From positions 1 through 41,485 of the forward strand of contig JAPMOS010000248.1 in NCBI GenBank assembly GCA_027972325.1: a stretch of DNA of 41,485 nt, in the 5' to 3' direction. The notes below the pieces were generated by a model. It did not search any database, was not told where the DNA came from, and was given only the letters and a program-made list of their open reading frames with translations. Positions 35,976 through 41,485 of the stretch are shown in pieces (positions within the stretch are counted from its first letter, which is position 1; the number at the start of each line of letters is the position of its first letter). Source of the DNA: Paratrimastix pyriformis. Its lineage: Eukaryota; Preaxostyla; Paratrimastigidae. Position numbers and translations under genes: made by a program.

Positions 35976-37187
35976 CTAGGGGTCCCCCTTGTCAGGTTCA
36001 GCGGTCCCCGACATTTCATGAGGTTTGCCACTGAACCGACCCGCCAACAGTGCCTCGTCGAAGCGATCCGTGACTCCTTCCACTGTGCGACCATAGTGCA
36101 TTTGGTAGGTGCTGGACCTGGAGCTCCAACGAAACCTGGTCAGAATCTGTGGCAGTGGAATGCCCAGTGCAGCGGCTTTCGACGGGGCGGCTGAGCGAAT
36201 TGAATGGGCACCCCACTGCAGGGGAATGCCTGCCACCGTCATCGTCGAACGCACGCAGTTCCGGATCCAGTCTGCCGAGATGGCTTTGCCCACCCTGCAC
36301 TTCACAGAGTGATCCCGTGGAAAGACAAAGAAGGTGTCCGACACTGCCTGACCCGCCACCGCTGGTTCCGTCGGCCGCTTGGTCAGCCACTGTTTCATGG
36401 CGCAGTGTAGGCACAGTGGGTTGTCGGGAGCCCCGACCACCTGGACCCATCGAATCTTGGTGTTGTGTGTCTCCTTCGGACACACCTTCAGCCGAACGGA
36501 GTGCTCACACCCCGGCTGGCCGAACTCAAAGCGTGAGTCGGAAAAAGAGATCGAGGTCGTGTCCATGACCCTCAACCCCGCGATCTCCAACAAGCTGGCG
36601 ACTTTACCAATGAGCCGGTTTTGGTCAAGGGTCGCATTGTCGGCCCACTCCCCCTCGAGCAATTTCAAGAGGTCTGCTAGGTCCCAGATCGGACCGAGGT
36701 CTTTGCCCCCAGCCGGTTTGTCCTTCCCGATGCCGGTGACGACTTGTTTCACCAGTTTGCCTTCCGGGGATAGAGGGTGGCCACTCATGGTGAAGTACAT
36801 GGACAGTGCTGAGCGACGTGCCCCTGCCGAGCCCGAGCTGAGGTCCCTCTCCATGGCTTCATCCGCGATGAACGAGGCGACCTGGACCTCATTCTGGTCG
36901 GTCGCCTCCGTTCGGAGCCAGGTCTTTGAGCGCGCACCACTCTTCATAGCGGCGAATAATGTGTGAGTATTTCTTCGAGGTTTTCTCTGCCGACCTCTGA
37001 ATGAAATAACCTGCCGCTGCCGACAGCTCCGGATGCTTGGGGGCCCAAGCAGGTGCCTCTTCTGAGAGCTTTTTCCGGGCTGTGGGTGTGGGTATCGCGC
37101 GTCCTGGGGCAGGACCTTTCTTGCCCGGGCGAAACAGAGTTCCGTCCACGGGTGTCCCCGCGGCGTTCTGGGCATCACAGGCCCCAC
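35976..37187 (-). CDS. DIRS tyrosine recombinase, element E
   Basis: An open frame of 403 codons. The N-terminal 90 residues are basic and of low complexity and may not be native. The core-binding domain follows (VASFIADEAMERDLSSGSAG; GARRSALSMYFTMSGHPL), then the catalytic domain with the first arginine (LLEIAGLRVMDTTSISFSDS), a cysteine/histidine pair (DNPLCLHCAMKQWL) resembling CFHCAV in A/B/C, the HSIR box (GAHSIRSAAPSKAAALG) and the terminal tyrosine (STYQMHYGRTVEG). It would join the circular cDNA to the target. It looks whole and is the best-kept recombinase frame of the window. Confidence 0.82.
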   Translation of the reverse strand: MGPVMPRTPRGHPWTELCFARARKVLPQDARYPHPQPGKSSQKRHLLGPPSIRSCRQRQVISFRGRQRKPRRNTHTLFAAMKSGARSKTWLRTEATDQNEVQVASFIADEAMERDLSSGSAGARRSALSMYFTMSGHPLSPEGKLVKQVVTGIGKDKPAGGKDLGPIWDLADLLKLLEGEWADNATLDQNRLIGKVASLLEIAGLRVMDTTSISFSDSRFEFGQPGCEHSVRLKVCPKETHNTKIRWVQVVGAPDNPLCLHCAMKQWLTKRPTEPAVAGQAVSDTFFVFPRDHSVKCRVGKAISADWIRNCVRSTMTVAGIPLQWGAHSIRSAAPSKAAALGIPLPQILTRFRWSSRSSTYQMHYGRTVEGVTDRFDEALLAGRFSGKPHEMSGTAEPDKGDP

Positions 37188-37360
37188 TCGTGGGTGCTTC
37201 CGACCGACCCGGCGGGTTTGTCACACAGGACTCCGGGTGGTGCGTCATGGGAGTGGGGGTGGTGGTGCTCTTTGAGCGCAGAGACGCTGCCAGCTCGGCT
37301 AAGGTCATGTCCTCTCCCGAGTCTGCGTCGACGTCTACAGTTCCCTGTCCCACTGTGGGA

Positions 37361-39276
37361 TCAGGGGCTCGTTGCTCCCCCACCAGGCCTCCGGGTCGTC
37401 GAAGATCCGGGCTGGACCCATGGGGTGCAGCTGTTGGTCCTGGAACTTCCGGACGAGGGTGAGATCCGGATTGGTGAGTGTCTGCCAACCCCACTCGAGG
37501 TGTGCCCTGGCTTGCCGGACTGGGTCCCCGACACCTGTGTCACACAACACTCCCAGTGTGGGGGCCCAATTCCCTTGAGGTTGCGTGTCGTGCCTGCCAG
37601 GAATGTGTTCTCCTGCCGCGGTAAGGTCAGGGGTGGTGCCACTGCCATGTGCAGCATCACTGGCCACCACGGTGCCGATGTCCACACCGGGGTGAGGAGA
37701 AGGCCTCCCCGCTGCTCCCTCAACCGTTCCAAGACTCTGAGGATGAGCGAGAACGGTGGGTTGATCCACGGCACTTCTGAGGCTAGGTTCTGCCGAAAGA
37801 AGTCCACTCCACCGCTCCCGGTTCCTTGACCAAGGACCAGAACCGGGGCACAGGTGGTTTCGCGCCGATGCAAAGGCGTCCACCGTCGGTTTCGTCCTGA
37901 GTTTCACCACCGCCCTGAAGAGGGCTGGGTGGAGCTGGTAATCTTCGGCGTCGACCCACCGCGGGAGCCGGTGTGTGTGTGTGTGTGATACTTCCCGGCT
38001 TACGCCGAGTCCGTTATCGGGCCGAAGCCCGCGGGTAACATAGACCTCCCGGTCCGCCCTCCCCGCGAGACAAGCTCGCAAGAAGGAGTGGTCCATGGGT
38101 CGGCTCGCGCCCACAAGGGGCGGTCACCGCCGGGAGCCTGTCCGCTCTCACGTTGTCGATGCCGTGAATGTGCTCTGTGGTGAGGGTACAGAACTCCCAG
38201 AGTTTTCTCAACCGGGTGTTGAGCTGCTGACTCTGTGACTTGAGTCTGCCGACTGACCACACGACAGACGAATTGTCCGAGAACCAAAGTACGGACTTGC
38301 CCGTGACCTGTTCCCGGAACAGGTGGAGTGACCTGATGCCCGCTTCCAATTCGAGCGGGTTTATCGAGCTGATGTCCTGCAGGTCCGTCACTCTCCACAA
38401 CTCGTGTGCTGGGATGCCCTGCTCGATGCTCTGTGCCGGAGTCCTCAGCACTGCCCCCCAGCCCCCGAAGTGGGGTGCTGGTGGGGTACTGTGCATGTTC
38501 CCACCACTCCAAGTCCCTGTGTGACTCCTCCGAAAGGGTCACCAGTGCATGCCACCCCTGCGCCTTGATCGCCGTGGACAGGTCGATGTTCAGGTTGCGC
38601 AGGTACAAGCAGGCCGGGCGAATCGTCTCCCTGCATGACGACATGAACCCGATCACCGCTGCCAATGATTTGGCTTTGATGGTGGTGCACTGTTGGGTGT
38701 TGTGCGCCATCTCTCTCACCTTCTGTGCCTTCTCGGGTGGGAGTGAGAGTGTCATCGCTCGAGTGTCGAGGACAAACCCCAGGAACTCCAGCATTTGAAC
38801 TGGTTCCACTTGGGTTTTGTCCCAGCTGATCTCGAACCCGAGTGAGAGGAGGTGACGAAGGAGTGCCAGTGTATGCAGTTTGGTCTCCTGTGGTGACCTG
38901 CCCAACACCAGGAGGTCGTCGATGTAGTGGACTACCAAGATGCCGTGTCTCCGGGCTTCCTTGATTGCCACTCTCATGGTCTTTGTAAAGATTCTGGGAG
39001 CCACATTCAGGCCGAATGGGAGGCTTGGAAGCGATATTCCGTGCCCTCCCATTCGACTCCCAGGTATTTCCGGTGAGGTGGAAAGATCGGGATGTGAAAG
39101 TATGTTTCAAGTCGATCTTGGTGGCCCACATCATGGGCTCCACCACGGCCCTCACCGTCTTCCACCCTCCATTTTGGAAGGGAGGGGCAGAAGATGAAGT
39201 GATTCAAGGCGGTGAGGTCCAGGATCAACCTCCATTTCCCGCCGGGCTTGGGCCGCCCAAAAATGGGAGATCTCAT
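37361..39276 (-). pseudogene. Reverse transcriptase/RNase H region, element E
   Basis: Minus-strand frames show, from the N-terminal side: FGRPKPGGKWRLILDLTALN (39007-39276 frame), LPFGLNVAPRIFTKTMRVAI and the catalytic YIDD at 38915-38926 (38000-39052 frame), LEFLGFVLDTRAMTLSLPPE, then RNase H (GGWGAVLRTPAQ; INPLELEAGIRSLHLF; WFSDNSSVVWSV) in the 38014-38496 frame and the C-terminal extension (VDAFASARNHLCPGSG; WINPPFSLILRVLERL) in the frames 37335-38114 and 37361-37873. About four to six breaks. A GT microsatellite lies at about 37974-37988. Confidence 0.8.
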
Positions 39277-40589
39277 CCCTTTGTCCGACCCCCTGGATCG
39301 TTTTCAGTGCCGATATCCCAAGGTACTCCTGGACCACCGCCTCCAAGCCCAGTTTCTCCTCCCCACCAAGTGGTAAGGGTCCCGGGACCACGTCCCCGGG
39401 TTGGGTGGGGGTCCCTTGAACGGGATGTGAAACCCTTCCGATACCACCTGTGCCACTTCCCGAGGTGGTCTGAGGGCCAACCACTCCTCCCGGTGCCGAG
39501 CCAGCCTGCCTGCCAGTGGTCCCCGAGGTGGGTGCTGTGCCAGCAGCCGCAGTTTGGCCTGCTCCCGGTCCCATTGAGGGTCCAGTCCGAGAAGGAAGGG
39601 GTCCCTCCCCCCAGGGGTTAGGACTGTCCCTCCCCCGAGCTGAGCCCCCTTGGGCCGGTATGGGGTGAGGCAGAGTTTCCCCTGAGGGGTGGGGGTGATG
39701 GGTTCCCGAGTTGGGTGCCTGCCCTCCCGGGACTTGGCACCTCCTCCGGTCCCGTGACGGGGTTGTGGGGAGAGCGGGGACAAGACGGGGCGTAGAGGTG
39801 AGGGAGTGCATGACGGGTGGTGCAGGTGTGCTGGACAGACTGCTGCCGCCCTCCCTTGCTCTGGTCCCACTCCCGGGCCAGGTAGGTCTTGCCCTGCCAT
39901 TTGATCTGGCCGTTTTGGGGGTTACTTTTATCGGCGCCACCCCCAGGGGCGCCTAAGTTTCCCCCACCCCGCACCCGTACCGGAGGGGTGGTGGGGACGC
40001 GAGTCGCTGCCTCCGCCACTGAGGTGCATGAGCTTCACCGCCAACGCTAGCGGAACGTGTGAGTGGGTGTTTCCGGGACCCTGCCTCGCAGACCTCCCCG
40101 CGTGTCCCCGCATTGGGGAGTGTGACCGCCTCTGACTGTGTATCGGTCCGTCTCGGGTTCACAAACCCCCGCCCAAGGTCGGCGGATCCTTCGCCGGTCT
40201 CTGTGTAGCCCCCACGTTCGGGACCTCCTTGGGTGACGCTCGCCCCGCTGAGGTGACGACGCTAACCTGGGGTGAGTTGCTGTTCCGAGTCCCCAACCTC
40301 GCAGACCTCCATGAGGGTTTCAGGTTTGCCCGACGAGATCGCCTCCGCATGTCCTTCCGTCAGCACCGTGTGCTGCCCCTCTTCGGGGTCTCTCCGGTGA
40401 GTGCCTGCCTCACCTGGGGTAATGTCCTCGCGCGGAGGGTTCCGGTAGTGTTCCCATGCCGCGAGTCTCCTGGGTGATGTTCCCTCCATCGACCCGTCAG
40501 AGCCTGGACTGGACCCCAGGCCCGCCCCGACTGCCCCACGGGCTTTGTTGCCTTGTCCTGCTCTGAGTGTGAGAGTGACTGTGCAGGGC
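39277..40589 (-). pseudogene. Linker between Gag and polymerase, element E
   Basis: Overlapping minus-strand frames (39152-39940, 39304-39900, 39618-40019) encode P/G/T/S-rich sequence. Near the polymerase, frames contain PPREVAQVVSEGFHIPF and EAVVQEYLGISALKTIQGVG, which resemble the segment just before the reverse transcriptase core in DIRS polymerases. The stretch 40020-40589 shows only short frames, and I recognise nothing in it. Several breaks. Confidence 0.5.
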
Positions 40590-41485
40590 TCATACAGACT
40601 GCCTCTCCGAGTGCTGGCGACGACGCCTGCGAGGTGTGATCACCGGTGCTGATACGTCCGGTGCCGGTGGAACTGGTGCAGAAGTTGTTTCCAGTTTAGC
40701 CACGGTTGTGCCGAGTGGAACACCACAAGGACTGGCTTCCCGGACCAAAGACTGATGAGTATCGAGTATTTCAGCATTGTGCGGTGCGAGTTGGTGAGCA
40801 GCAGACCCTTCACCTTTTCTTCTTGTTGATTGTAACGTGTCTCTTGGCAAGACAACGCCACGGAGCGAGAAAGGAGGGGCTGCACCCGAATTGAATGCCA
40901 ATGAGCCTTCTGTGACCCCAGTTGGTTGTGGGCTCTGTGATGATAAGGCCAACGAGGTTGGTCGAAAAGCGTGCGCCAACGGAGGACCCGAGGGCAGACA
41001 AAATTCTGGGGACAGAAAGTGGGTTTTCTTGCGCCGTCTTGACTTTGGAATAACCCAGAGGTAGTCCGTGCTGTTTGACTTGGTGTTTTTGGGAGTGCCC
41101 GTGTCCACACCCAGTGTGGCAGAGGAGGCCATGGGCAGACCCGGGTTTAGTGGCTTTTTCCTGGCCTCGGTGGCCGTCGTGGCTTTGTTCTTCAAAGCCT
41201 CCAGCTCGCTGGCCTCGATGATGCAGGCCTCGGGCATCTTCGTCCCGTCCTCCAGCCGGCACAGTGGGCGCCACTCGCTCCGGCGGAGGTCGCTAAGGGT
41301 CCTCGTCGTTTTGAGGGCATCCAGAGCCAGGATGCCAAGGTTTCGAGCGGCCTCGAATGAGAGCTCAGACGGCGATGATGCCGTCGAAAGGTTGGCGAGT
41401 GCCACCAGAGTCTGTAGAGGGCGCAGCGGAGAACACCTGCTGTAGCCCGAGCCAGCGCACTGTCCCGTTGAGTCGCCGCCTTCCG
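40590..41485 (-). pseudogene. Gag-like region, element E (runs off the window)
   Basis: The frame 40590-41405 and its open continuation to the window end encode a helical region (SPSELSFEAARNLGILALDA, then LRRSEWRPLCRLEDGTKMP), an alanine/threonine/lysine-rich stretch, and S/P/T-rich low-complexity sequence towards the C-end. Position upstream of the polymerase and the helical/low-complexity layout suggest Gag. The N-terminus and 5' terminal repeat are beyond 41485. It is partial and probably broken. Confidence 0.55.

Larger units (their letters stand above)
34798..41485 (-). mobile_element. DIRS retrotransposon E (third family), 5' end beyond the window
   Basis: A minus-strand DIRS element with, in plus coordinates: 3' outer end at 34798 (CGAGGAATCATCGAGACTC) and terminal repeat, RG-rich ORF at 35063-35677, ICR at 35803-35920, tyrosine recombinase at 35976-37187, RNase H and reverse transcriptase at 37361-39276, a linker region, and Gag at 40590-41485 and beyond. 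The recombinase frame looks whole. The polymerase and Gag regions are broken, with about six to ten breaks. It is more decayed than A/B/C and therefore probably older. The family differs from A/B/C and D. Confidence 0.82.

Noticed and set aside
37974-37988. Short GT repeat as a regulatory element
   Set aside because: It is a small microsatellite inside the decayed polymerase region of element E, with nothing around it to suggest regulation.
1-41485. CRISPR array, bacterial operons, rRNA or tRNA genes
   Set aside because: No regularly spaced short repeats with unique spacers, no ribosome-binding-site-led operons and no tRNA-like or rRNA-like sequence were seen.

Overview
The window is eukaryotic and made almost entirely of mobile elements. 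I found no host gene, rRNA, tRNA or CRISPR array. Two kinds of DNA alternate. One is AT-rich with small, closely packed genes of a virus-like DNA element. The other is GC-rich and consists of tyrosine-recombinase (DIRS-type) retrotransposons. The host is probably a protist, alga or early-branching fungus rich in DIRS elements, but the sequence does not name it.

Layout. 1-2131: decayed AT-rich virus-like DNA holding a 156-bp scrap of a DIRS-like family (called F here). 2132-10304 and 10305-18511: two head-to-tail copies of one 8.2-kb unit. Each unit holds an AT-rich block with a 127-bp tandem repeat, a 56-codon ORF meeting a minus-strand gene fragment tail to tail, about 1.9 kb of F-related DNA, and a minus-strand DIRS element. 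That element is cut off in copy 1 (element A, 5265-10304) and complete in copy 2 (element B, 13463-19135). 19136-19570: a minisatellite. 19571-20622: more of the AT-rich element, with a zinc-finger/packaging-ATPase fossil on the minus strand and a divergent acidic ORF. 20623-33030: DIRS element D, plus strand, a GC-rich family different from A/B/C. Element C (21749-27418), of the A/B family, sits inside the Gag gene of D. 33031-34797: no recognised gene, with an F right end at about 33590-33760. 34798-41485: DIRS element E, minus strand, a third family whose Gag end runs off the window.

The DIRS elements share a plan: terminal inverted repeats, Gag, reverse transcriptase plus RNase H, a tyrosine recombinase overlapping or following it, and an internal complementary region (ICR) that carries the two outer ends joined. 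Families A/B/C and E also carry an arginine/glycine-rich ORF outside the ICR, next to the terminal repeat. In D the equivalent RGG-rich stretch lies upstream, in the Gag region.

Relative order, inferred from nesting: the AT-rich virus-like DNA is oldest. F and D went into it, B went into DNA beside F, C went into D, and the tandem duplication came after B. A, B and C are nearly identical, so those insertions and the duplication are young. All of these elements are treated as fossils, and breaks are given only as approximate counts.
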